From Deltaproteobacteria bacterium (GTDB lineage Bacteria > Desulfobacterota > DSM-4660 > Desulfatiglandales > B25-G16), in assembly GCA_003646935.1 (NCBI GenBank), contig QMLW01000153.1:1-5720 (forward strand): DNA of 5,720 bases, written 5' to 3'. Shown here one piece after another: positions 1-5,686 of this stretch. The position numbers and the translations under genes were made by a program. The notes below the pieces were generated by a model. The model was given only the letters and a program-made list of their open reading frames with translations, was not told the DNA's origin and did not search any database. The number at the start of each line of letters is the position of its first letter. Positions within the stretch are counted from its first letter, which is position 1.

Positions 1-1
1 C

Positions 2-772
2 CACTGGCACCGTGGTCATCCTCTCCAATTCCCTCCCCTTGGGATCGTCCCTGTTTATCACCGCCTGTGCCTTCGCCTCCCCTTGATTGCTCCCCAAGGA
101 GGTGAAGAGCCGCGCTTTCGCCTGAAAATACTCCTCCATGGTCGCATGGTAGTCGAGGTGATCCCTGGAAAGGTTGGTAAACAATGCCCTCGACCAATGA
201 AAGCCCATGGTCCTTCCCTGATCCAGCGAATGGGATGATACCTCCAGGATAATATCGGTTATGCCGGCATCCCTCATCTCCCGGATGACCCGCATCAACT
301 CCGGGGTGTCGGGCGTGGTGAGCGGCGCCTCGCATGAGGTTCCGTTATATCGATAGTTGATGGTGCCGACAAGGCCCACCCGAATGCCCGCCTCCCTCCA
401 TATCGACTCCAGCAGATAGCTGGTTGTGGTCTTGCCGTTGGTCCCGGTGATGCCGATCAAGCGCATGCCATGGGCGGGGTAGCCGTAAAACCTGGCAGCG
501 AGCCCTGTGAGGGCAACCCTGGTGTCAGGTACCCTGATAACCGCGACATCTCCAAACTCCTTCATTGCCTGCTCCACGACCACTACTTGGGCTCCACCCT
601 CCACAGCATGGACGAGGTACCGATGACCGTCGTCATTGCGCCCCTTCACCGCCACAAAGAGGTACCCCTCCTGCACGGCTCGCGAATCATTGGTCAGCCC
701 CGTCACCTCGATATCCTTCCCTCCCCGCTGCTCCAGGATCGAAAGGTCCTGTACCAGAAAATCAAGCCTCAT
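2..772 (-). CDS. murE: UDP-N-acetylmuramoyl-tripeptide synthetase MurE, N-terminal part (cut by the window edge)
   Basis: MurE is the cytoplasmic ATP-dependent ligase that adds the third residue (usually meso-diaminopimelate or lysine) to UDP-MurNAc-L-Ala-D-Glu in peptidoglycan precursor synthesis. I translated the minus strand from the ATG at 772-770; the frame stays open to the left edge, giving 257 codons, roughly half of a usual MurE of about 500 residues. Visible Mur-ligase features are an N-terminal substrate-binding domain (about residues 20-95, with 'TNDSR' at 27-31), the ATP loop GTNGKTT (110-116), TTPDTPE (152-158), EVSSHSL (177-183) and the 'TNLSRDHLDYH' segment (199-209). The lysine of 'AKARLF' (K219) corresponds to the carbamylated lysine of the family. 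The C-terminal domain with the DNPR-type motif that decides diaminopimelate or lysine use lies outside the window. A GGAAAGGGG Shine-Dalgarno precedes the ATG. It follows ftsI by 44 nt on the same strand, as in most dcw clusters. Confidence 0.96.
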   Translation of the reverse strand, partial: MRLDFLVQDLSILEQRGGKDIEVTGLTNDSRAVQEGYLFVAVKGRNDDGHRYLVHAVEGGAQVVVVEQAMKEFGDVAVIRVPDTRVALTGLAARFYGYPAHGMRLIGITGTNGKTTTSYLLESIWREAGIRVGLVGTINYRYNGTSCEAPLTTPDTPELMRVIREMRDAGITDIILEVSSHSLDQGRTMGFHWSRALFTNLSRDHLDYHATMEEYFQAKARLFTSLGSNQGEAKAQAVINRDDPKGRELERMTTVPV

Positions 773-816
773 AACCCCTTTCCACAGGGCAAGTGGACCC
801 TGAAATCCTCAACAGC

Positions 817-2784
817 TCAACACGGCGGCTGAAAGGTGACCACCAGCAGCGTATCGCTGCGTACCGGTAAGCCCGCCGTGGGGCTCTGTTTCACTGCTAG
901 CCCGCTTCCCTTCACAATGACGCGCAATCCCAATACCCTTGCCTTCTTTAATACCTCCCGTACGCCGAGCCCCTTCACGTCGGGCACCAAGCCCGGCACA
1001 TCGAAACCACGGGCTGGCCCTTTTTCCTCCATGCCCGATCCGCGCTCATAGGCGGCCGGCACTATGAGCCCACGCCTCGCAAGTACCGTGCTGACTGATG
1101 GCGCCACATTGAGATGGTTGAGGGTCCAGCCGCCAACATCTCTGAACACGGGGGCCGCCACCACGCCTCCGTACGGCGTATCCTTCGGCTCATCGAGTGC
1201 TACCAAGATCGCAATCTCCGGTGATTCCGAAGGGGCAAATCCACCAAAATAGGCCACGTACTTCTTATTCGAGTAAGTCTTCTCAATGGGATCAACCTTT
1301 TGAGCAGTGCCTGTTTTGCCGGCTACCGTATAGCCCTGTATTGCAGCCCTAGGCGCGGTACCGTCCTTCTCCACCACACCCCGGAGTATCGCCTCTACCT
1401 TCCTTGCCGTCTCCTGGGAGATAACCCTCCTCCGCGTGTGCGGATAAAACTCCCGTACTGTCTTGCCTTCCTGATCAAGGATAGATTTCACCAAATATGG
1501 CCTCATAAGACGCCCCCCATTCGCTATGGCGCCAAAGGCCATGGTCAGCTGGAGCGGAGAAACGGAGAGCCCCTGTCCGAAAAATAGGGTATTCTGATCG
1601 AGAACGCTGGCGTGCTTCATGGATTTGAGGGGGCCGCGCCGTTCACCTGGAAAATCAATCCCGCTTCGCTCACCAAACCCAAGCCTCTGCAAGTATTCGT
1701 TGAATCGTTCAGCCCCCAGCCTGCGCCCTATCTTGATCGCCCCAATGTTGCTGGAGTACTTTATGATGTCGCTCACCGGTAAGCGTCCATAGGCCTTGCC
1801 GTCATGGATCACGTAATCCGCAACGGTGATCTCGCCTCTCTCGCAATCGAGAACCGTTTCGGGGGTGACCACGCCCTCTTGGAGGGCAGCCGCCAGTAGA
1901 AATGCCTTCAACGTTGAGCCCGGTTCAAAGCAATCGGTAACCGCCCTATTCCTCCACTCATAGGGTTTGTGAAGCCAAAATACGTTTGGATTGAACTCCG
2001 GCACCACGGCCATGGCCAATATCTCACCGGTCTGGGGCCTCATCACGATACAGATGCCGCTGACTGCCCCTGAGCGCTCCACTGCTTGGCGAAGGCTTTT
2101 CTGAGCCTTATAGCTGATATCCTTATCCAGGGTGAGCACGAGGTTAAACGGGCCCTGCCTTTCCATCGTCGGCCCATCGAAGAGAAGGGGTCTTCCAAGG
2201 GCGTCGTGAATCCTGCTGAGGGTTGCTTCCCTTCCTTCAAGGTAGCCGTTGTACTGCAGCTCAATGCCCTCCAGGCCTTTATTGTCCTGGCTTGCGAATC
2301 CCACCACATGGGCAACCGTTTCCACACAGGGATAGTACCGCCTGCTTTCCTCGGTAAACTCTATCCCGGGTATGCCAAGCGCCTCCACTCTTCTGATCTC
2401 CTCAGGGGTGACCTTTCTCTTGATCCACACGAATGAGCGGCTGCTCCGCAACCGTTCGAGCAGCGCGGCTCTATCCACTGACAGGGCCCGGCTCAGCATG
2501 GCTGCAGCCTTCCCGCTGTTCACGATCTTTTTCGGATACCCGTATATGGAGCTTACCTTAACGCTGAGCGCGAGTTCCTCTCCGTGCCTATCATAGATGG
2601 TCCCCCTCTGAGTGGTGAAAGTGAGCTCCCCGGTATAGCCTCTGGCGGCCAGGCTTGAAAGGTGGCTTGCCTCGAGGATCTGAAGCTGATAGGCCCTGAG
2701 AAATACAACGATGAACGCGAGGAAAAAACAGATCCCCGTTATGTAGATTCTGAGCCTCATCCATTTGACCTTCTTGGCTCTCAT
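817..2784 (-). CDS. ftsI: Septal peptidoglycan transpeptidase FtsI/PBP3-type, with C-terminal PASTA domain
   Basis: This is a class B penicillin-binding protein, which cross-links septal peptidoglycan in the periplasm as part of the divisome. The 655-residue product has a short basic N-terminus, one membrane anchor (about 12-31) and the dimerisation-domain motif 'RGTIYDRHGEELA' (about 60-72). The transpeptidase domain (about 240-550) carries all three catalytic motifs: STLK with nucleophile S290 and K293, SSN (344-346) and KTG (490-492). Residues about 595-653 form one PASTA-like domain ('DVPGLVPDVKGLGVREVL'), absent from E. coli FtsI but known from SpoVD/PBP2x-like proteins and, from general knowledge, from many deltaproteobacterial FtsI proteins. 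The final residue is a cysteine. The ATG overlaps the ftsL stop by 4 nt (ATGA), implying translational coupling, with an AGGTGG-type ribosome site about 10 nt upstream. The position between ftsL and murE supports FtsI over the elongation-type PBP2 or SpoVD. Confidence 0.96.
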   Translation of the reverse strand: MRAKKVKWMRLRIYITGICFFLAFIVVFLRAYQLQILEASHLSSLAARGYTGELTFTTQRGTIYDRHGEELALSVKVSSIYGYPKKIVNSGKAAAMLSRALSVDRAALLERLRSSRSFVWIKRKVTPEEIRRVEALGIPGIEFTEESRRYYPCVETVAHVVGFASQDNKGLEGIELQYNGYLEGREATLSRIHDALGRPLLFDGPTMERQGPFNLVLTLDKDISYKAQKSLRQAVERSGAVSGICIVMRPQTGEILAMAVVPEFNPNVFWLHKPYEWRNRAVTDCFEPGSTLKAFLLAAALQEGVVTPETVLDCERGEITVADYVIHDGKAYGRLPVSDIIKYSSNIGAIKIGRRLGAERFNEYLQRLGFGERSGIDFPGERRGPLKSMKHASVLDQNTLFFGQGLSVSPLQLTMAFGAIANGGRLMRPYLVKSILDQEGKTVREFYPHTRRRVISQETARKVEAILRGVVEKDGTAPRAAIQGYTVAGKTGTAQKVDPIEKTYSNKKYVAYFGGFAPSESPEIAILVALDEPKDTPYGGVVAAPVFRDVGGWTLNHLNVAPSVSTVLARRGLIVPAAYERGSGMEEKGPARGFDVPGLVPDVKGLGVREVLKKARVLGLRVIVKGSGLAVKQSPTAGLPVRSDTLLVVTFQPPC

Positions 2785-3071
2785 GGCAAATACACCACCT
2801 GCTTAGGCGAGGGGTACCTCAATCCAAGCTCCTTCACGGCCTTATCCTCTAAGTGCTTGGGCGATTTTATAGAGGCCAGCTCCAGCTTCAGCTTTCGATT
2901 GTATTCCTCAGCACTCGCTATCTCTTTTTTCAATTGACTCAATTCATAGCCCGTTTGGGTCCTCTTGAAATTCACCCCCACGTGGAAAATTCCCGCCACT
3001 AACAAAAGCAGGAACAGGGCTACTAGAAAATGGATAAACCGTATTGGTTCCTTTTTCTTCCTGCCCTTCAT
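2781..3071 (-). CDS. ftsL: Cell division protein FtsL
   Basis: This is a small bitopic divisome protein, expected to join FtsB and FtsQ in the complex that activates FtsW-FtsI. The 96-residue product has a basic cytoplasmic start (MKGRKKKEP), one transmembrane helix (about 11-33), then a charged heptad-like stretch (about 36-68, with 'YELSQLKKE' and 'YNRKLKLELASI') that fits the periplasmic coiled coil. The ending 'LEDKAVKELGLRYPSPKQVVYL' region (74-95) matches the usual FtsL/FtsB-like C-terminal pattern of an alanine-containing helix followed by LG-x-x-x-P and QVVYL. FtsL sequences diverge strongly, so the call rests on topology plus position between rsmH and ftsI. The ATG lies one base after the rsmH stop (TGAGATG) and its GAGAGGG ribosome site is inside the rsmH end. 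Its own stop overlaps the ftsI start, so all three genes are probably translationally coupled. Confidence 0.9.
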   Translation of the reverse strand: MKGRKKKEPIRFIHFLVALFLLLLVAGIFHVGVNFKRTQTGYELSQLKKEIASAEEYNRKLKLELASIKSPKHLEDKAVKELGLRYPSPKQVVYLP

Positions 3072-3072
3072 C

Positions 3073-4008
3073 TCACACCCTCTCGGCCACCCTCATGACG
3101 GCGCTCCTGGACCGGGGATTGCGATCGAGTTCAGCCTGGCTGGGTCGAAGCGCCCTCTTACGTACCGCCTTCATTAGGGGCTTGTATGTATGCAGAACAG
3201 GTAATCTTCGAGGGTATGCGCCTTTTCCCTCCCATCGCTGCAAGGCCTGTTTCACCAGCCTGTCCTCCAGTGAATGATACGATATCACCACCAGACTTCC
3301 ACCCTGCACCAGGACCGAGGGCACCATCTTGAGGAAATCGGCCAGGTTCTGCAGCTCCCTATTCACGGCTATCCTGAGGGCCTGGAAGATCCTGGTGGCA
3401 GGGTGTATGTTTCGTGGATGGTATCTCCTTGGGATGGTGCGCTCCACGATCCGGGCAAGCTGAAGAGTTGAGCGTATCGGGCTCTTTTTTCGCTCCTCTA
3501 CAATGGCACTGGCAATCCGCTTGGCCCATCTATCCTCGCCGTAATCCCGCAGAATCCCCTGAAGGCTTTCAAGGGAGCCGGCATTAACGAGATCACCGGC
3601 GTTCACCGGGTTTTCCTGGTCCATCCTCATATCCAACGGCTCATCGTTTTGAAAGCTAAATCCCCTGCCGGACGACTCAAGCTGATAGGATGAGAAACCG
3701 AGATCCACAAGGATGCCGTTAACCCGTTCAACTCCCAGCTCCGCAAGCACCGTATCGATAGCAACGTAGCTCTCCTTGACCAGTGTGACTCTCCCAGCAA
3801 ATTGAGAAAGCCTCCCCCTTGCTACCTCAAGGGATGTTCGATCGACGTCCAGGCAAATCAAACGCCCGGCAGGGGCCAGGCTTTTCGCGATCCTAAGGCT
3901 ATGCCCGCCTGTGCCGACTGTTCCATCGACATAGGTGCCCCTGGGATCGGTGATCAGGAATCGCACGACCTCATCAACCATAACCGGTTGATGAACAGCG
4001 ATCATCAT
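3073..4008 (-). CDS. rsmH: 16S rRNA (cytosine(1402)-N(4))-methyltransferase RsmH (MraW)
   Basis: RsmH is a cytoplasmic SAM-dependent enzyme that methylates N4 of C1402 in the 16S rRNA decoding centre. The 311-residue product is full length for the family. Visible motifs are the N-terminal 'HQPVM' (6-10), the SAM-binding loop 'YVDGTVGTGGHS' (26-37), the acidic 'CLDVD' (52-56), 'GILVDLGFSSYQLE' (98-111) followed by 'GRGFSF' and 'PLDMRMD' (114-130), 'HPATRIFQALRIAVN' (202-216), 'VISYHSLEDR' (241-250) and the C-terminal 'NPRSRSAVMR' (297-306). It starts 9 nt after mraZ. Two in-frame ATGs stand side by side (4008 and 4005). The GGGGGA ribosome site at 4015-4010 is almost touching the first and lies a few bases from the second, so the true start may be one codon later; the effect on the protein is trivial. 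Its 3' end carries the ftsL ribosome site. Confidence 0.97.
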   Translation of the reverse strand: MMIAVHQPVMVDEVVRFLITDPRGTYVDGTVGTGGHSLRIAKSLAPAGRLICLDVDRTSLEVARGRLSQFAGRVTLVKESYVAIDTVLAELGVERVNGILVDLGFSSYQLESSGRGFSFQNDEPLDMRMDQENPVNAGDLVNAGSLESLQGILRDYGEDRWAKRIASAIVEERKKSPIRSTLQLARIVERTIPRRYHPRNIHPATRIFQALRIAVNRELQNLADFLKMVPSVLVQGGSLVVISYHSLEDRLVKQALQRWEGKGAYPRRLPVLHTYKPLMKAVRKRALRPSQAELDRNPRSRSAVMRVAERV

Positions 4009-4017
4009 ATCCCCCGA

Positions 4018-4476
4018 TCATATCCCAAGGCCAGAAAGAGACTGACTGATGCCTGGAAATTCCTTCTTTGCCCGTTCGAATTCCTCCTCCCACCTGTCTC
4101 TATCCCAGATCTCAAACCTGGTAAGGTGGCCCACGAGGACTACGTCTTTCTTTAATCCAGCCAATTCCCTCAAATCCGGTGGAATCAGAATTCTGCCCTG
4201 CTTCAGAGGACACGTTATGGCGCCGGATACAAAGTAGCGAAAATAGAGAGTCGCCGCAGAATCGAACATGGGAAGATTTACAGCCTTATCCTTTATCCTC
4301 TGCCAGTCATCCCCTGCAAAGGCCACGAGACAGTTGTTCAGATTGGTGACCACCAGGAAAGAGTCGCCCCTCTTCTCCAAAACCTCCTTGAAACGAGCCG
4401 GGATGGCGAGCCTTCCCTTTTCATCAAGGCTATGCCTCGATCTTCCCTCAAAGAGGTCATTTAGTGACTTTTCCAC
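4018..4476 (-). CDS. mraZ: Transcriptional regulator MraZ (GTG start)
   Basis: MraZ is an AbrB-fold DNA-binding protein with two tandem half-repeats that forms ring oligomers and regulates its own dcw operon through short repeats upstream of mraZ. The 152-residue product shows the first half motif 'DEKGRLAIPARF' (18-29) and the second half 'KQGRILIPPDLRELAGL' (92-108) followed by 'VVLVGHLTRFEIWDRDRWE' (112-130), both typical. In the second DxxxR motif the conserved aspartate is missing: the order is C-P-L-K-Q-G-R, one residue shorter than in the E. coli protein, where a D stands before the last four. I see no ATG, GTG or TTG closer to the usual start (just before 'FEGR', residues 9-12), so the GTG at 4476-4474 is chosen; it adds eight residues. 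There is no strong Shine-Dalgarno, only GTGGGA, which lies inside the operator repeats. It is first in the operon, with rsmH 9 nt downstream. Confidence 0.95.
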   Translation of the reverse strand: MEKSLNDLFEGRSRHSLDEKGRLAIPARFKEVLEKRGDSFLVVTNLNNCLVAFAGDDWQRIKDKAVNLPMFDSAATLYFRYFVSGAITCPLKQGRILIPPDLRELAGLKKDVVLVGHLTRFEIWDRDRWEEEFERAKKEFPGISQSLSGLGI

Positions 4477-4482
4477 AATATT

Positions 4483-4512
4483 TTCCCACTTTGTACCACT
4501 TTATGACACTTT
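4483..4512 (-). promoter_or_regulatory. Predicted MraZ operator: three 10-bp direct repeats
   Basis: Read on the minus strand, three consecutive units AAAGTGTCAT, AAAGTGGTAC and AAAGTGGGAA occupy 4512-4503, 4502-4493 and 4492-4483, ending 6 bp before the mraZ GTG. The invariant AAAGTG core with T or G next and a 3-bp spacer is the arrangement reported for the Mycoplasma MraZ box, and the TGG-type cores at 10-bp period also resemble the E. coli TGGGN repeats. One turn of helix per unit fits side-by-side binding of MraZ subunits of a ring. Function is inferred from family knowledge; the repeats themselves are directly visible. Confidence 0.88.
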
Positions 4513-4545
4513 CAGAAAAAAATTTCCCTTTGTCAAGCAAAAAAT

Positions 4546-4573
4546 TTTATAATTCATTGAAATAATATGTCTT
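4546..4573 (-). promoter_or_regulatory. Candidate promoter for the mraZ-led dcw operon
   Basis: On the minus strand a TATAAA hexamer (4551-4546) is preceded at 16 bp by AAGACA (4573-4568), which matches four of six bases of the TTGACA consensus. Transcription would start near 4540, leaving a leader of about 60 nt that contains the MraZ repeats. A perfect TTGACA at 4536-4531 is an alternative -35 box, but 16-18 bp from it I see only GAAAGT-like sequence, a poor -10. The exact promoter is therefore uncertain, though some promoter in this AT-rich gap is very likely. Confidence 0.4.
4548..4553 (+). promoter_or_regulatory. Candidate -10 box for the divergent plus-strand unit
   Basis: A perfect TATAAT lies on the plus strand about 95 bp upstream of the ATG at 4649, overlapping the minus-strand TATAAA. 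At 15-19 bp upstream I find no good -35 hexamer (sequence around TTTCCCTTTG), so this is a weak call based on the -10 alone and on the need for a promoter between divergent genes. Confidence 0.3.
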
Positions 4574-4648
4574 TTGAGGTAATTTTCTTATATAGCATCC
4601 ACATGGAATAATGGATGACCTACATTTCATAATGCAGGAGGGATTTCC

Positions 4649-5002
4649 ATGGCGCGGAAGCCGAACCCCTTGCTCAAGGAGTTCTTTGATTCACGCCTCA
4701 GCCTGCCCACTATCGATTGGGACATGGTACCCGATGGTGTAAACCCCTATGAGGTATGGGATGGTTATGATGAATGTGTGGATGGATGGGTGCCTGTATG
4801 GTACCCCCTTAGTGATCAAAAAACCGGAATTTCCTATGGGGAGTTCGAGCGGGCCTACTATTTCAATAGGGATCTGGAGAGAATCCTCGGGGCGATGAGT
4901 CGCTTGCCCCTTTGGGGAAGCCCGACACAGAAAAAGCACGCTGTGGCTATCGCCCTGCTCCATTTGTTCTGCGAGGTGATGGGCCTTTGCCCGAGATTCT
5001 GA
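4649..5002 (+). CDS. Hypothetical protein of 117 residues, unrecognised family
   Basis: I do not recognise this protein. It looks like a real gene: a strong AGGAGGG ribosome site (4636-4642) lies 6 nt before the ATG, codon use resembles the neighbours, and it starts a plus-strand unit divergent from mraZ. The protein is probably soluble and cytoplasmic: I see no signal peptide. The N-terminal half is acidic and aromatic, with the run 'NPYEVWDGYDECVDGW' (32-47) and Trp at 24, 37, 47, 51 and 89. A Tyr-rich helix-like part ('YGEFERAYYFNRDLERIL', 63-80) follows, then a C-terminal hydrophobic helix (about 97-112, 'HAVAIALLHLFCEVMG') too short and mixed to call a membrane anchor with confidence. 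Cysteines are at 43, 108 and 114; no metal-binding or catalytic motif is evident. The repair methyltransferase gene begins 44 nt downstream on the same strand, so the two are probably co-transcribed; a functional link is only conjecture. Confidence 0.75.
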   Translation: MARKPNPLLKEFFDSRLSLPTIDWDMVPDGVNPYEVWDGYDECVDGWVPVWYPLSDQKTGISYGEFERAYYFNRDLERILGAMSRLPLWGSPTQKKHAVAIALLHLFCEVMGLCPRF

Positions 5003-5045
5003 TCCCATTCATCAAGGCACATGCAATGGAAAGGAGAGCAAGGGG

Positions 5046-5522
5046 ATGATGCGGTACTGCTACCTCGAGAGCATGGTTGATCGGCTCCTGGTTGCCGGCG
5101 ATGATGATGGCCTCAGGTATATAAGCTTCATGAAGGGGAAGAACAGGATCACGCCTGAAATGGATTGGAGGGAAGATCGGTTGTATCTCGGCGAGGCAAT
5201 CCGCCAACTGGATCTCTATTTCCAAGGCAGGCTCAAGCGATTTACCCTGAAACTGGCGCCCCAGGGCACGCCCTTCCAGCTCGATGTGCTTCGGGCCCTC
5301 CAAGAGGTGCCCTATGGTGAAACCGTCTCATACGGGGAGCTGGCAAGGCGGATAGGAAGGCCGAAGGCTTCCCGCGCAGTGGGCGCGGCAAACGCCAGAA
5401 ATCCCATCTCAATCGTCATTCCATGCCATCGGGTGATCGGCAGCGACGGCAGTCTGGTGGGATTCGGCGGGGGCCTGGAGGTAAAGGAGAAATTGCTCGA
5501 TTTAGAGAGAACCCACCGATAG
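5046..5522 (+). CDS. ogt: Methylated-DNA--[protein]-cysteine S-methyltransferase (O6-alkylguanine repair, Ogt type)
   Basis: This suicide DNA-repair protein transfers the alkyl group from O6-alkylguanine (and O4-alkylthymine) to its own cysteine. The 158-residue product has a degenerate N-terminal domain (about 1-70) and a complete C-terminal domain. That domain begins 'TPFQLDVLRALQEVPYGETVSYGELARRIG' (75-104, broken here only by family numbering), carries the DNA-binding helix-turn-helix with the arginine finger R110 in 'SRAVGAA', the hinge N119-P120 and the active-site PCHR with nucleophile C127, then 'GFGGGLEVKEKLL' (139-151). E154 matches the conserved glutamate of the Cys-His-Glu network by its spacing of 27 from C127, as in human MGMT. 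An AAGGAG site (5031-5036) lies 9 nt before the first of two adjacent ATGs (5046, 5049). There is no AraC/Ada regulatory domain, so it is not a full Ada. Ogt is the closest name; Ogt and AdaB-like proteins cannot be split from sequence alone. Confidence 0.95.
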   Translation: MMRYCYLESMVDRLLVAGDDDGLRYISFMKGKNRITPEMDWREDRLYLGEAIRQLDLYFQGRLKRFTLKLAPQGTPFQLDVLRALQEVPYGETVSYGELARRIGRPKASRAVGAANARNPISIVIPCHRVIGSDGSLVGFGGGLEVKEKLLDLERTHR

Positions 5523-5554
5523 CCCCAAACCGAGAGAGCTAAACCTCCTTTTCC

Positions 5555-5593
5555 TTTGAACTTTTGCTTGAAATTGCGAAGCAAAGGTTCAAA
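5555..5593. repeat. 15-bp inverted repeat (hairpin) downstream of ogt
   Basis: The arm TTTGAACTTTTGCTT (5555-5569) pairs with AAGCAAAGGTTCAAA (5579-5593) over 15 positions with one G-U wobble and a 9-base loop (5570-5578). It starts 32 nt after the ogt stop, where a transcript end is expected. On neither strand does a T run follow the stem (plus strand continues AAGGGACCTA), so it is not a classical intrinsic terminator. It could be a 3'-end stabilising hairpin, a Rho-linked end, or part of a dispersed palindromic repeat. Confidence 0.65.
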
Positions 5594-5625
5594 AAGGGAC
5601 CTATTTCACCGGGGAGCTTCTTCTT

Positions 5626-5660
5626 GCTTTGAGCTTTCAGCTTTGAGCTATGAGCTATTT
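5626..5660. repeat. Five-unit 7-bp tandem repeat (GCTTTGA-like)
   Basis: Five consecutive heptamers read GCTTTGA, GCTTTCA, GCTTTGA, GCTATGA and GCTATTT on the plus strand, the last being degenerate. A further GCTTCTT at 5616-5622 may be a decayed, out-of-phase unit. It is a small minisatellite in noncoding DNA, of the kind that can vary in copy number by slippage. No coding frame explains the periodicity. Confidence 0.7.
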
Positions 5661-5686
5661 GTCCCATGTCAAGGGCTGACCCCACT
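5661..5686 (-). other. GGGGTCAG...TTGACAT motif, possible edge of a dispersed element
   Basis: The minus strand reads GGGGTCAGCCCTTGACATGG across this stretch. From memory, similar GGGGTCAG/TTGACA sequences flank REP-associated (IS200-like) transposase genes in deltaproteobacterial genomes, which would fit the repeats next to it. No transposase coding sequence is visible in the remaining 34 bases, so this is a weak inference. The last bases of the window (5687-5720) hold nothing I can name. Confidence 0.25.

Noticed and set aside
773..816. Possible small hairpin (TCCAC/GTGGA) in the ftsI-murE gap as a regulatory structure
   Set aside because: Only a 5-bp stem with a 7-base loop, within chance expectation.
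470..832. Plus-strand open frame of 120 codons over the murE start and murE-ftsI gap
   Set aside because: It lies antisense to murE, whose Mur-ligase motifs are unmistakable, has no ribosome site and gives a low-complexity, Pro/His-rich product.
2086..2436. Plus-strand open frame of 116 codons inside ftsI
   Set aside because: Antisense shadow of the well-supported ftsI coding frame, with no recognisable domain or ribosome site.
3802..4155. Plus-strand open frame of 117 codons spanning the mraZ-rsmH junction
   Set aside because: Antisense to two conserved genes; its length follows from their codon composition.
4531..4536. Perfect minus-strand TTGACA as the main -35 box for mraZ
   Set aside because: No acceptable -10 hexamer lies 16-18 bp downstream (GAAAGT-like only), so it is kept only as an alternative within the promoter entry.
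4691..5303. Two minus-strand open frames opposite the unknown gene and ogt (4691-5008 and 4947-5303)
   Set aside because: The plus strand has clear ribosome sites and the ogt motifs; the minus frames show no family features. For 4691-5008 this is less certain, since the plus-strand gene is itself unrecognised, but its AGGAGGG site decides in its favour.
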